Origin: Bacteroidota bacterium
Lineage (GTDB): Bacteria; Bacteroidota; Bacteroidia; SXHM01
Direction of reading: 5' to 3'
Length of the DNA: 64,000 nucleotides
Assembly: GCA_947479755.1 (NCBI GenBank)
Contig: CANKAM010000002.1
Location: 101,324-165,323 of the forward strand
The stretch's first letter is position 1; the number at the start of each line of letters is the position of its first letter. The notes below the pieces were generated by a model that did not search any database, was not told the DNA's origin, and saw only the letters and a program-made list of their open reading frames with translations. Shown here one piece after another: positions 43,884 to 52,567 of this stretch. The position numbers and the translations under genes are program-made.

Positions 43884-44849
43884 ATGGTAAAGCGATTACT
43901 TTTTATCTCCCTGCTTGCACTATCACTAATAGATAGCGCAAAAGCACAAGACCCGCAATTTACCCAGTTTTACGCCAATCCACTCTATTTAAACCCGGCT
44001 TTTGCGGGAACGGCAATATGTCCGCGTATTATTATGAATTATCGTAACCAATGGCCTGCTATTTCGGGAACTTATGTTACCTATAGCGCTTCTTACGACC
44101 AGCATTTTGATGGCTTGCATGGTGGCGTTGGTCTCTTAGTTACTAATGACAGAGCAGGAGAAGGAACATTGAATACTTTGGGAATTAACCTAATGTATTC
44201 TTATCGTTTGGAAGTCAGCCGCAAGTTTTCAATGAAATTAGGTTTGCAGGCAAGCTATATGCAGAAGAAAATTGATTGGAGCAAACTTACCTTTGGCGAT
44301 CAGATTGACTCTCGTTATGGTTTTATTTACAACACAAATGAAATATTCGGAAAAAACAGCAGAGGTTTTCCTGATTTCTCTGCCGGACTTCTTGGTTTCA
44401 GTGAGCGTTTTTACGTGGGTTTTGCAGCTCACCACCTTACTCAACCTGATGAGGGTTTTCTTGGTGTAAGCAAACTTCCAATGAAATTAACCGGACATAT
44501 TGGTTTTGTTTCTTATTTCAACAAGAAAAGAAAAGATAAAGGAAACTGGTCGCTTAACGTATTGTATCAGCAACAACAGGATTTTCAGCAAATCAATTAC
44601 GGATTTTACATCAACAAAGGTGTTTTTGTAGGTGGATTGTGGTTCAGACAGAACTTTTTTAACGCAGATGCGTTTATAGCCCTTGTCGGATTCCAGTACC
44701 AAGGATTTAAATTCGGCTACAGCTATGATGTAACTGTGTCAAAACTAAGTAATGCAACTGCCGGTTCGCACGAATTTTCGGTGGCAATGCAATTCCCTTG
44801 CAAGCCTAAGAAGAAGAAATTCAGAGCTATCAGTTGTCCTTCGTTCTAA
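43884..44849 (+). CDS. PorP/SprF family T9SS outer-membrane protein
   Basis: This 321-aa protein has a signal peptide (MVKRLLFISLLALSLIDSAKAQ) and the family-defining QDPQFTQFYANPLYLNPAFAGT directly after cleavage. Beta-barrel strands follow, including YRNQWPAISGTYVTYSASYD and FSAGLLGFSERFYVGFAAHHLTQP. PorP/SprF proteins are outer-membrane T9SS parts, often devoted to one cargo class (those with gliding-motility type-B C-termini). There are usually many paralogues, so I do not give a gene symbol. It lies 71 nt upstream of gldJ and probably shares its transcript. Confidence 0.93.
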   Translation: MVKRLLFISLLALSLIDSAKAQDPQFTQFYANPLYLNPAFAGTAICPRIIMNYRNQWPAISGTYVTYSASYDQHFDGLHGGVGLLVTNDRAGEGTLNTLGINLMYSYRLEVSRKFSMKLGLQASYMQKKIDWSKLTFGDQIDSRYGFIYNTNEIFGKNSRGFPDFSAGLLGFSERFYVGFAAHHLTQPDEGFLGVSKLPMKLTGHIGFVSYFNKKRKDKGNWSLNVLYQQQQDFQQINYGFYINKGVFVGGLWFRQNFFNADAFIALVGFQYQGFKFGYSYDVTVSKLSNATAGSHEFSVAMQFPCKPKKKKFRAISCPSF

Positions 44850-44920
44850 AAATAATTCTATCAGCATACAATAATAATTTTTTCGCAGAGTTATACAATT
44901 AAAACCAATTCATCAATAAC

Positions 44921-46393
44921 ATGAAAACATTAAAAGGAATAGCAATTAAATTATCGGCTATGTCTTTAGTTCTGGCAACTGTTACTTCGTGCCAGAAAGA
45001 AACATCAAGCACCACAGGTTGGGATTACAACAATTCAAAAAACGGAGGTTTTGAGGTTGTTGACTACGAAGGTCAGGAAACCGGACCCGGTCTTGTGTTT
45101 ATTGAAGGCGGTACTTTTTCAATGGGACGTGTTGAACAGGATGTGCGTTACGATTGGAACAACGTGCCAAGAAGAGTTACTGTTTCTTCCTTTTATATGG
45201 ACGAAACCGAAGTGAAAAACGTGGATTACCGCGAGTACCTTTATTGGTTGACACGTGTTTTCTACGAAAGTTATCCGGAGGTTTTCAAAAAAGCATTACC
45301 TGACACGTTGGTGTGGAGGGATAAGTTGGCTTATAATGAGCCTTATGTTGAACTTTACCTGCGTCACCCATCTTATCAGTATTACCCGGTTGTAGGTATC
45401 AACTGGTTGCAGGCAACTGACTATTGTGCATGGAGAACTGACCGTGTGAATGAGATGATTTTGATTCGTGAAGGTATTTTACGTGTAAATCCAAATCAGG
45501 TGGATGATGACAATTTTAATACAGAAGCATACTTAGCAGGACAATACGAAGGTTTGGTAAAAAGCGATTTGTATGACCTTGACCCGAATAAAGACACTCG
45601 TAAAGTGCGTATTGAGGATGGGATTTTCCTTCCTGAATACCGTTTGCCAACTGAAGCTGAGTGGGAATTTGCTGCACTTGGTTTAATTGGAAACACTGTA
45701 TTTGAAAGGGTAACAGAACGTAAACTTTACCCTTGGAATGGAGAAACAGTTCGTAATCCTGAAGAAAATTATAAAGGCGATATGTTGGCCAACTTCAAAA
45801 GAGGTCGTGGTGATAACATGGGTGTTGCAGGTAACCTGAATGACAATGCTGATATTCCTGCTCCGGTTGATTCATACTGGCCTAACGATTACGGTCTGTA
45901 TAACATGGCAGGTAACGTTAGCGAGTGGGTAATGGATGTTTACCGTCCGCTTTCTCAGGAAGATGAAACTGACTTCCGTGCTTTCAGAGGTAACGTTTAT
46001 GAGACTCAATTAAGAGATGAGGAAGGTGCGATTGCAGAGAAAGACAGTTTGGGTCGTGTTATCTGGAGAGGCGTAACAGAAGAAGAAAGTCTTGATAGAA
46101 GAAACTACAACAAATCTGACAATATCAATTTTGTGGATGGTGATTTTGAATCAAGTATTTTCTATAACAATGAGGAGTTTAAAGACGATGCAAAAACCGA
46201 TAAACGTATGTATGACTACGGTATTACATCATTGGTAAACGATAAAGCCCGTGTTTACAAAGGCGGTTCATGGAAAGACCGTGCTTACTGGATGGTTCCT
46301 GGAACACGCAGATTTTTAGATGAAAAGCAAAGCACTGATTTCCTAGGTTTCAGATGTGCAATGACCAGAGTGGGAAGTCCAACAGGATTTTAA
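44921..46393 (+). CDS. gldJ: Gliding motility/T9SS lipoprotein GldJ (SUMF1/FGE-like)
   Basis: This 490-aa protein has a lipoprotein signal with lipobox ATVTSC (lipidated Cys 24). It carries an FGE-sulfatase-like domain: GLVFIEGGTFSMGRVEQD, VPRRVTVSSFYMDETEVKNVDY, YRLPTEAEWEFAALG, GNVSEWVMDVYRP and the C-terminal RVYKGGSWKDRAYWMVPGTRRF. GldK and GldJ share this fold. I call it GldJ because porV-porU-gldJ-murF clustering matches what I know of gldJ loci, and gldL/M/N do not follow. GldJ stabilises the T9SS and motility apparatus. Confidence 0.9.
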   Translation: MKTLKGIAIKLSAMSLVLATVTSCQKETSSTTGWDYNNSKNGGFEVVDYEGQETGPGLVFIEGGTFSMGRVEQDVRYDWNNVPRRVTVSSFYMDETEVKNVDYREYLYWLTRVFYESYPEVFKKALPDTLVWRDKLAYNEPYVELYLRHPSYQYYPVVGINWLQATDYCAWRTDRVNEMILIREGILRVNPNQVDDDNFNTEAYLAGQYEGLVKSDLYDLDPNKDTRKVRIEDGIFLPEYRLPTEAEWEFAALGLIGNTVFERVTERKLYPWNGETVRNPEENYKGDMLANFKRGRGDNMGVAGNLNDNADIPAPVDSYWPNDYGLYNMAGNVSEWVMDVYRPLSQEDETDFRAFRGNVYETQLRDEEGAIAEKDSLGRVIWRGVTEEESLDRRNYNKSDNINFVDGDFESSIFYNNEEFKDDAKTDKRMYDYGITSLVNDKARVYKGGSWKDRAYWMVPGTRRFLDEKQSTDFLGFRCAMTRVGSPTGF

Positions 46394-46412
46394 CAACTTA
46401 GGTTGATAAATT

Positions 46413-46449
46413 AAAAAGCCCTGCCGCAGAATTGCGACAGGGCTTTTTT
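46413..46449 (+). terminator. Rho-independent terminator after gldJ
   Basis: AAAAAGCCCTG and CAGGGCTTTTT flank a short inner hairpin (CCGCAGAATTGCGA) 19 nt past the gldJ stop. Its T-run abuts the candidate murF promoter. Confidence 0.88.
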
Positions 46450-46456
46450 ACTTTTA
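46449..46456 (+). promoter_or_regulatory. Candidate murF -7 element (TACTTTTA)
   Basis: One mismatch to TAnnTTTG, ending 4 nt before the murF ATG. If real, the mRNA would have almost no leader. Confidence 0.3.
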
Positions 46457-46460
46457 CGGC

Positions 46461-47774
46461 ATGACAAGTATTTCAGAACTCTACGAATTATTTCTGCAAA
46501 ACTCTATTGTTTGCACCGACACGAGAAACATTATTCCAGGTTCCATTTTTTTTGCACTGAAAGGCGAGAATTTTAATGCAAACACCTTTGCTGCTGAAGC
46601 TATTGAAAAAGGTAGTGTGTTTGCTGTTATTGATGAGCCGGAATATAAGAAAGGCGAAAATTTCCTGTTAGTAAATGATGTCCTAAAATCTTTACAGAAT
46701 TTAGCAGAGCATCACCGCAGGCAATTGAAAATTCCTGTAATTGGAATAACAGGAACTAACGGAAAAACTACAACAAAAGAATTAATCAATTCTGTTCTGA
46801 AAGAGAAGTATAAATGTTTTGCAACAAAAGGAAATCTGAATAATCATATTGGTGTTCCGCTTTCACTTTTGTCACTTACTAAAGAACATGAAGTTGCAGT
46901 AATTGAAATGGGCGCAAGCAAGCCGGGTGATATTGAGGAACTCTGCAATATTGCTTTTCCTGATTATGGTATAATTACCAATATAGGAAGAGCGCACCTG
47001 GAAGGAATGGGCGGATTTGAAGGAGTTTTGAAAACAAAGACAGAATTATTTAAGCACATTAAATTACACGGCAAATTAGTTTTTGTGAATGTAGACGATG
47101 AACTGCTTATGGAGAATGCAAAGGGATTTGAAACTTTTACTTGCGGAAAAAATGAAAGCGCAGATGTGGTTGGTGAACTTGTTTCAGGTGATGAGGAATT
47201 GGTGGTGAAGTGGAACACAAAAAATAATATGGTTGAAACTATAGCTAATTCTCATTTACCCGGTAGCTATAACTTTCCTAATATAATGGCTGCCATTTGC
47301 ATCGGAACTTATTTCGGATTATCAAAAGAGCAGATTAATAAAGGAATTGAAAATTATATTCCAACCAACAACCGCTCGCAGGTGATTAAATCTGGCAGCA
47401 ACACCATTTTGATGGATGCTTATAATGCTAATCCATCAAGTGTTGAAGCTGCTCTTGAAAATTTTAATCGAATAAAGGCAGAGAAAAAATCTATCATTTT
47501 GGGTGAGATGCTTGAACTAGGAGAAACTTCTCAAAAAGAACACGAACACATTATAGCATTGATTGAAAAAATGGAGTTGACTCAGACCTATTTTGTGGGC
47601 AATAATTTTCTTTCACTGCGCGAAAAGTTTCAGAAACATTCTTACTTCAAAGATGTAAGTGAATTATTGGAGTTTCTGAAGAAGAGCCCAATTCACAATT
47701 CCTTTATTTTAATAAAAGGTTCGCGCGGAAATAAGCTGGAAAGATTATCAGAAGTTTTTAATTCCACAGTCTGA
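46461..47774 (+). CDS. murF: UDP-N-acetylmuramoyl-tripeptide--D-alanyl-D-alanine ligase
   Basis: This 437-aa cytoplasmic ligase adds D-Ala-D-Ala to the peptidoglycan precursor. The Mur-ligase layout is clear: N-terminal VCTDTRNIIPGSIFFALKGENFNANTF, the ATP-binding VIGITGTNGKTTTKELI, the central NIGRAHLEGMGG, and C-terminal MDAYNANPSSVEAALENF and LGEMLELG. The start at 46461 is the natural one, since MurF proteins begin just ahead of ELYELFLQ. It follows gldJ, a linkage I know from other Bacteroidota. Confidence 0.97.
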   Translation: MTSISELYELFLQNSIVCTDTRNIIPGSIFFALKGENFNANTFAAEAIEKGSVFAVIDEPEYKKGENFLLVNDVLKSLQNLAEHHRRQLKIPVIGITGTNGKTTTKELINSVLKEKYKCFATKGNLNNHIGVPLSLLSLTKEHEVAVIEMGASKPGDIEELCNIAFPDYGIITNIGRAHLEGMGGFEGVLKTKTELFKHIKLHGKLVFVNVDDELLMENAKGFETFTCGKNESADVVGELVSGDEELVVKWNTKNNMVETIANSHLPGSYNFPNIMAAICIGTYFGLSKEQINKGIENYIPTNNRSQVIKSGSNTILMDAYNANPSSVEAALENFNRIKAEKKSIILGEMLELGETSQKEHEHIIALIEKMELTQTYFVGNNFLSLREKFQKHSYFKDVSELLEFLKKSPIHNSFILIKGSRGNKLERLSEVFNSTV

Positions 47775-47826
47775 AGAAAGACTGTTAAAAAACGTTAAAC
47801 CCTTCAAGCCCAAAGAGGTTTAGACC

Positions 47827-47834
47827 TATTTTTG
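47827..47834 (+). promoter_or_regulatory. -7 promoter element (TATTTTTG) for the histidine kinase gene
   Basis: An exact TAnnTTTG that ends only 4 nt before the ATG at 47839, which suggests a leaderless or near-leaderless transcript. Confidence 0.45.
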
Positions 47835-47838
47835 GGCA

Positions 47839-49452
47839 ATGAACAAAACCATTATCCGTATTACCATTGTTTGCATGGCGCTTGCGCTGATAGGGCTTAC
47901 AGGTGTGCAGGTTTATTGGATAAAAAATGCCATGGCATTGCGCGAAAAGCAGTTTAATCAGGCTGTGAGTGAGGCGTTGGGCAATGTTGCCTACAATTTT
48001 GAAAAGCAGCGTGTGGCGCAAAATCTTTCGCGTCAGGTTGATTTACAAAACAGAAGAATGCAACTTTTTCGCAAACTGGATTCTATCGGTGCGGCAAATG
48101 TAATGAGCTTGGACACCTTGAATAATAGCTACAGCTTTGGAAATAATTTTCCCTTTTCAGGTGGTGAGGAAGATTTTGAGTTGAATATTACCGAACAGGT
48201 GGTAGAGGATTCGAGTGGTTATTTATTAACCAGAACACGAAAAAGAAGTTTTGGTCCGAGGGGTTTGAAAGAGGCTAAGACAGTTGTAGAAAATAACCCG
48301 GAAGCAGATTTGGCTCGTGCGATACAAAGTAAGAGTAGCCAATGGGTTGCAGAAAAATCAGAAATTCTGGATGACATTTTCAAGGAAATGCTTTCGTTCA
48401 ATGCGTTTGACCAGGAAGAAAATTTAAATCCAAAAATATTAGATTCTCTGATAGCGGAAGAATTGACTAATAAAGGTATTGAAACGGATTATTCATTTGC
48501 TGTTCTTGACCCGTTTAAGAATATAATTTTTGCGCAGGAAACTAATAAGACGGCTGAAGCAGACCTGATTAACTCTACGCACAAGGTCAACCTTTTCCAA
48601 GGAAATATTTTTGCAAATCCTAATTACCTGTCACTATTTTTCCCTAACAGGCAGCAATATATTTTAAAAACATTATGGGCCATGTTGCTCACTTCAGCCC
48701 TGTTTATGCTCGTTATTATATTTTCATTTTCCTACACGGTTTCCACTGTTTTTAAGCAGAAGAAATTATCGGAAGTAAAAAATGATTTTATCAATAATAT
48801 GACGCATGAACTGAAAACTCCAATCTCTACCATTTCACTTGCCTGTCAGGTTTTAGAAGATCATGAAGTGGAAAAAACTCCGGCAATGGTTGAGAATTAT
48901 ATCAGAGTGATTAATGAAGAAAATAAACGATTGGGTTTGGTGGTTGAAAGTGTGTTGCAAACTGCCATTATTGACAAAGGAGAACTGAAGCTGAAAACCG
49001 ACATCGTAGATATTCATGAAGTGATTGAAGCATTAGTTAACAACATGAAAATTCAAGCGGATAAAATGGGCGGTGAAATTTTTATGGATTTGAAAGCTGA
49101 GAAATGTATTATTCTTGCTGACAAGGTTCACATCACAAATGTGATTATGAATCTGGTTGACAATGCCTTGAAATACTGTGAAGAAAACCCAGTGGTGAAA
49201 ATTGCAACTAAAAGTTTCAGCGAAGGCATTTCAATAGTAGTAGAGGACAATGGAATTGGTATCAGTCCTGAGAATCAGAAGAAAATTTTTGATAAACTTT
49301 ATCGTGTACCAACAGGAAACATACACAACGTTAAAGGCTTTGGTTTGGGATTAAGTTACGTGAAAGCAATTGTTGATAAGCATAAAGGAACTGTAAACCT
49401 TGTAAGCGAAACAGGGAAAGGAACCAAGTTTGATATTTTCTTACCGTATTAA
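47839..49452 (+). CDS. Sensor histidine kinase (RprX-like)
   Basis: This 537-aa inner-membrane kinase has TM1 at about 7-26, a periplasmic sensor region of about 250 residues with no recognised domain, and TM2 at about 275-298. Then come HisKA with FINNMTHELKTPISTIS (phospho-acceptor H323) and HATPase_c with MNLVDNALKYCEENP, VEDNGIGISPENQKKIFDKLYR and GFGLGLSYVKAIVDKHKG. No HAMP domain is evident. It pairs with the OmpR-type regulator 15 nt downstream and resembles the RprX/RprY pair of Bacteroides. The signal is unknown. Confidence 0.93.
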   Translation: MNKTIIRITIVCMALALIGLTGVQVYWIKNAMALREKQFNQAVSEALGNVAYNFEKQRVAQNLSRQVDLQNRRMQLFRKLDSIGAANVMSLDTLNNSYSFGNNFPFSGGEEDFELNITEQVVEDSSGYLLTRTRKRSFGPRGLKEAKTVVENNPEADLARAIQSKSSQWVAEKSEILDDIFKEMLSFNAFDQEENLNPKILDSLIAEELTNKGIETDYSFAVLDPFKNIIFAQETNKTAEADLINSTHKVNLFQGNIFANPNYLSLFFPNRQQYILKTLWAMLLTSALFMLVIIFSFSYTVSTVFKQKKLSEVKNDFINNMTHELKTPISTISLACQVLEDHEVEKTPAMVENYIRVINEENKRLGLVVESVLQTAIIDKGELKLKTDIVDIHEVIEALVNNMKIQADKMGGEIFMDLKAEKCIILADKVHITNVIMNLVDNALKYCEENPVVKIATKSFSEGISIVVEDNGIGISPENQKKIFDKLYRVPTGNIHNVKGFGLGLSYVKAIVDKHKGTVNLVSETGKGTKFDIFLPY

Positions 49453-49467
49453 ATAAAAAATAACACC

Positions 49468-50172
49468 ATGCAAAAAGCAACACCGGCCCTGAAAGTTCTT
49501 TTAGTTGAAGACGATCCAAATCTTGGATTATTGCTGAGAGAATACCTTAATGCAAAAGGCTACGAAACCACCTTAGCTATCAATGGTAAAAAAGGTTACG
49601 AAGCTTTCTCAAAAGGTGCATTTCAACTTTGTATTCTTGATATTATGATGCCCGTAAAAGATGGTTTTACATTAGCAGAAGAGATTCGTAGAACGGATAA
49701 AACTATCCCGATTATTTTTCTCACCGCAAAATCGTTGAGTGAAGATCGCATCAGCGGATTTAAAAAAGGAGGTGATGATTACATTACCAAGCCGTTCAAC
49801 ATGGATGAATTGTTGTTGCGTGTGAAAGCAATATTGCGCAGAGTGAATCCCGAAGCAGTAAGCAGCGAACCTGAAAACAGGATTCATAAAATTGGAAAAT
49901 TGCGCTTTGATGTTACGCATCAAACACTTGACGGGAAAGATTACAATCAGAAACTGACCACCAAAGAAGCAGCTTTACTGAACCTGCTTTGCGAAAACAA
50001 AAAAGATGTTTTGGAGCGCTCTTATGCTTTGAACAAAGTATGGGGCGATGATAATTATTTCAACTCGCGCAGCATGGATGTGTATATCGCCAAACTGCGT
50101 AAATACCTTTCAGCCGACTCTAAAATTGAGTTGGTAAATGTGCATGGAAAAGGATTCATGCTGATGGATTAA
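49468..50172 (+). CDS. OmpR-family response regulator (RprY-like)
   Basis: This 234-aa protein has a receiver domain with VLLVEDDPNLG (acidic pair), the phospho-acceptor in CILDIMMPVKDG (D58), and T/K in IFLTAKSLS and DDYITKPFNMDELLLRV. A winged-helix DNA-binding domain follows (about 140-232) with LTTKEAALLNLLCENKKDVLER and SRSMDVYIAKLRKYL. It is encoded right after the kinase. Target genes cannot be told; the convergent SDR gene ends 1 nt away on the other strand. Confidence 0.96.
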   Translation: MQKATPALKVLLVEDDPNLGLLLREYLNAKGYETTLAINGKKGYEAFSKGAFQLCILDIMMPVKDGFTLAEEIRRTDKTIPIIFLTAKSLSEDRISGFKKGGDDYITKPFNMDELLLRVKAILRRVNPEAVSSEPENRIHKIGKLRFDVTHQTLDGKDYNQKLTTKEAALLNLLCENKKDVLERSYALNKVWGDDNYFNSRSMDVYIAKLRKYLSADSKIELVNVHGKGFMLMD

Positions 50173-50173
50173 A

Positions 50174-50962
50174 TCAGAGACAAGCTGTTCTTCCACCATC
50201 AACCGGTAAATTAATTCCGGTAATATAACCGGCAGCTGGTGTTGCGAGAAAAGCAGCGGCAGCAGCAATTTCAGAAGGTGATGCAAAACGTTTTGCAGGA
50301 ATTTCATGCTGCATTTCCAGTTTTACCGATTCTTTACTTACTGCATTTTTTTCTGAACGCTTATCTATAATTGCTGTAAGGCGTGAGGTTTCTGTTGCTC
50401 CCGGCAACACATTATTTACTGTAATTCCAAAAGGCGCTAATTCCACTGAAAGTGTTTTTGCCCAGTTTGCCACCGCAGCGCGTATGGTGTTTGAAACTCC
50501 TAATCCGGGAATTGGTTGTTTTACTGAAGTAGAAATAACATTGATAATTCTTCCGTAACCCGCCTCTTTCATGCCAGGTTCAACCGCCTGAACTAATACC
50601 TGATTGCAGAGTAAATGATTATTAAACGCCTGCACAAATTCATCCAGCGAAGCATCAATGGCTTTTCCCGATGGCGGTCCGCCTGTGTTGTTAATGAGAA
50701 TATGAACCGTTCCGTTTTCTTTTATCCAGGTTTCAATTTTTTCTTTCAGAATTGCGGGATGTGAAAAATCTGCGCAGATATAATTGTGTTTTTGTCCTTT
50801 TGAAGTGCTGAGTTCAGAAAGAGTTTGTTTCAGTTTTTCTTCGTGACGGGCAATTAAAATAACTTCCGCACCAAGTGATGAAAGCTCAATGGCTATTGCT
50901 TTTCCGATGCCCTGTGTGCTGCCGCAAACAAAGGCTTTTTTGTTTTCAAGATTTAAGTTCAT
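50174..50962 (-). CDS. Atypical short-chain dehydrogenase/reductase
   Basis: This 262-aa Rossmann protein has the cofactor motif AFVCGSTQGIGKAIA, the NNTGG segment and a C-terminal ITGINLPVDGG, as in classical SDRs. The catalytic YxxxK is missing: the segment is ISTSVKQPIPGLGVSNTIRAAVANWAKTL, with SNTIRA where Tyr and Lys are expected. I recall a subgroup of SDRs with this change; its chemistry is unclear to me. It is divergent from the kynurenine-branch genes, and I recall SDR genes near 3-hydroxyanthranilate dioxygenase genes in Bacteroidota, so a pathway link is possible. Confidence 0.85.
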   Translation of the reverse strand: MNLNLENKKAFVCGSTQGIGKAIAIELSSLGAEVILIARHEEKLKQTLSELSTSKGQKHNYICADFSHPAILKEKIETWIKENGTVHILINNTGGPPSGKAIDASLDEFVQAFNNHLLCNQVLVQAVEPGMKEAGYGRIINVISTSVKQPIPGLGVSNTIRAAVANWAKTLSVELAPFGITVNNVLPGATETSRLTAIIDKRSEKNAVSKESVKLEMQHEIPAKRFASPSEIAAAAAFLATPAAGYITGINLPVDGGRTACL

Positions 50963-50994
50963 GTTTCAAAATTAATTCTTATTGCGGAATTTCT

Positions 50995-51002
50995 TTACTT
51001 TG
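50995..51002 (+). promoter_or_regulatory. Candidate -7 element (TTACTTTG) for the HAAO-ACMSD pair
   Basis: One mismatch to TAnnTTTG, 23 nt before the ATG at 51026, in the 63-bp divergent gap to the SDR gene. Confidence 0.35.
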
Positions 51003-51025
51003 TCTGACAAACTAAATTTCCTGAC

Positions 51026-51556
51026 ATGAGTATCAGACGCCCTTTTAACCTCAAAAAATGGATTGATGAAAATCGTCATCTTCTGAAACCACCTATTGCC
51101 AATAAAAATCTATATCCCGAAGGCACTGATTACATTGTGATGATTGTTGGAGGACCAAATGCACGGAAAGATTATCACTACAATGAAACAGAAGAATTAT
51201 TTTATCAACTCGAGGGTGAAATAAATGTGCGAATTCAAGAAGATGGAAAGCCGGTTGACATTAAACTCGGACCAGGTGATATGTTTTTGTGTCCACCTAA
51301 AACGCCACACTCTCCGGGTAGAACAGAAGGTTCAATTGGTTTGGTGATTGAGCGCGTGCGTAAAGGAAAAGATTATAAAGATGGGTTGTTGTGGTTCTGC
51401 GAAAAATGTAACAACAAACTGCACGAAACCTATTTTGAGTTGAACGATATTGAAAATGATTTTCTTTCACGTTTCAGAGAATATTATGGCTCTGAAAAAT
51501 TGCGCACCTGTAAGCATTGCAATTATGTAATGGAAACAGACACTCGTTTTGTATAG
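51026..51556 (+). CDS. nbaC: 3-hydroxyanthranilate 3,4-dioxygenase
   Basis: This 176-aa cupin opens the ring of 3-hydroxyanthranilate in tryptophan breakdown, or de novo NAD synthesis from tryptophan. Iron ligands are visible in KDYHYNETEELFYQLEGE (H51, E57) and PPKTPHSPGR. The C-terminus has the rubredoxin-like metal site of bacterial enzymes, with two CxxC pairs (CEKC, CKHC). The ACMSD gene starts 3 nt after its stop, which fits consecutive steps. Kynurenine monooxygenase and kynureninase are not in the window. Confidence 0.96.
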   Translation: MSIRRPFNLKKWIDENRHLLKPPIANKNLYPEGTDYIVMIVGGPNARKDYHYNETEELFYQLEGEINVRIQEDGKPVDIKLGPGDMFLCPPKTPHSPGRTEGSIGLVIERVRKGKDYKDGLLWFCEKCNNKLHETYFELNDIENDFLSRFREYYGSEKLRTCKHCNYVMETDTRFV

Positions 51557-51559
51557 CGC

Positions 51560-52567
51560 ATGCTGACGATAGATATTCATACGCACATTCTTCCTGAAAA
51601 TATTCCCGACTACGAAAAGAAATTTGGCTACGGAGGTTTTGTAAAACTGGAACACCACAAGCCTTGCTGCGCAAGGATGATTAAGGACGGAAAGTTTTTC
51701 CGCGAGATTGAAGACAATTGCTGGAGCGCTGAAAAGCGCATGCAGGAATGCGACCATCATCACGTTGATGTGCAGGTTTTATCTACTATTCCTGTAATGT
51801 TTTCTTACTCGGCAAAACCGAATGATGCGCTTGAACTTTCACAATTTTTAAATGACCATATCGCAGAAATTGTGCAGCGTTATCCCAAACGCTTTGTTGG
51901 TTTAGGTACTGTTCCAATGCAATCGCCAGAACTTGCAAGTAAAGAATTGGAACGTTGTATGAAGATTGGTTTGCGTGGTGTTCAGATTGGTTCACATGTG
52001 AACAATTGGAATCTGAGCGCACCTGAATTACTTGAATTTTTTAAAGCAGCAGAACAATTGAATGCCGCTGTTTTTGTTCATCCATGGGAAATGATGGGTG
52101 AAGAGAAAATGCAGAAATACTGGCTGCCCTGGTTGGTAGGAATGCCTGCCGAAACTTCGTTGGCAATCTGCTCTATGATTTTTGGAGGTGTGTTTGAGAA
52201 GTGTCCGAACCTGCGCGTAGCATTTGCACATGGAGGAGGCTCCTTTCCTGCAACCATAGGCAGAATAGAACATGGTTTCAACTCTCGTCCTGATTTAGTA
52301 GCAATTGACAACAGCGTAAATCCGAGGGAATATCTTGGAAAATTCTGGTTAGATTCTTTAGTGCATGATGAAGAAATGCTGCGCTATATAATCAAGCTTT
52401 TCGGTTCAGAAAAGATTGCATTAGGTTCTGATTATCCTTTTCCTTTGGGAGAAAATGAGCCGGGAAAACTAATCCGCGATTTGAATTTTGATGCAAAGAC
52501 AGCAGAAGATCTGCTGCATAATTCAGCATTGAAATGGCTGGGACTTGATAAAAAAATCTTTATTTAG
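51560..52567 (+). CDS. 2-amino-3-carboxymuconate-6-semialdehyde decarboxylase
   Basis: This 335-aa amidohydrolase-superfamily enzyme decarboxylates the HAAO product and so sends carbon away from quinolinate and NAD into 2-aminomuconate breakdown. Metal-site residues are in TIDIHTHILPE (H7, H9), AAVFVHPWEMMG and ALGSDYPFPLGE. The ACMSD-typical EHHKPCCARMIKDGKFFREIE segment is present. It is coupled to the HAAO gene and overlaps the convergent ppx/gppA gene by 8 bp. Its presence argues that tryptophan is degraded rather than only used for NAD. Confidence 0.94.
   Translation: MLTIDIHTHILPENIPDYEKKFGYGGFVKLEHHKPCCARMIKDGKFFREIEDNCWSAEKRMQECDHHHVDVQVLSTIPVMFSYSAKPNDALELSQFLNDHIAEIVQRYPKRFVGLGTVPMQSPELASKELERCMKIGLRGVQIGSHVNNWNLSAPELLEFFKAAEQLNAAVFVHPWEMMGEEKMQKYWLPWLVGMPAETSLAICSMIFGGVFEKCPNLRVAFAHGGGSFPATIGRIEHGFNSRPDLVAIDNSVNPREYLGKFWLDSLVHDEEMLRYIIKLFGSEKIALGSDYPFPLGENEPGKLIRDLNFDAKTAEDLLHNSALKWLGLDKKIFI

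Noticed and set aside
44921-46393. GldK instead of GldJ
   Set aside because: The fold is shared, but gldL/M/N do not follow and the porU/murF context matches gldJ.
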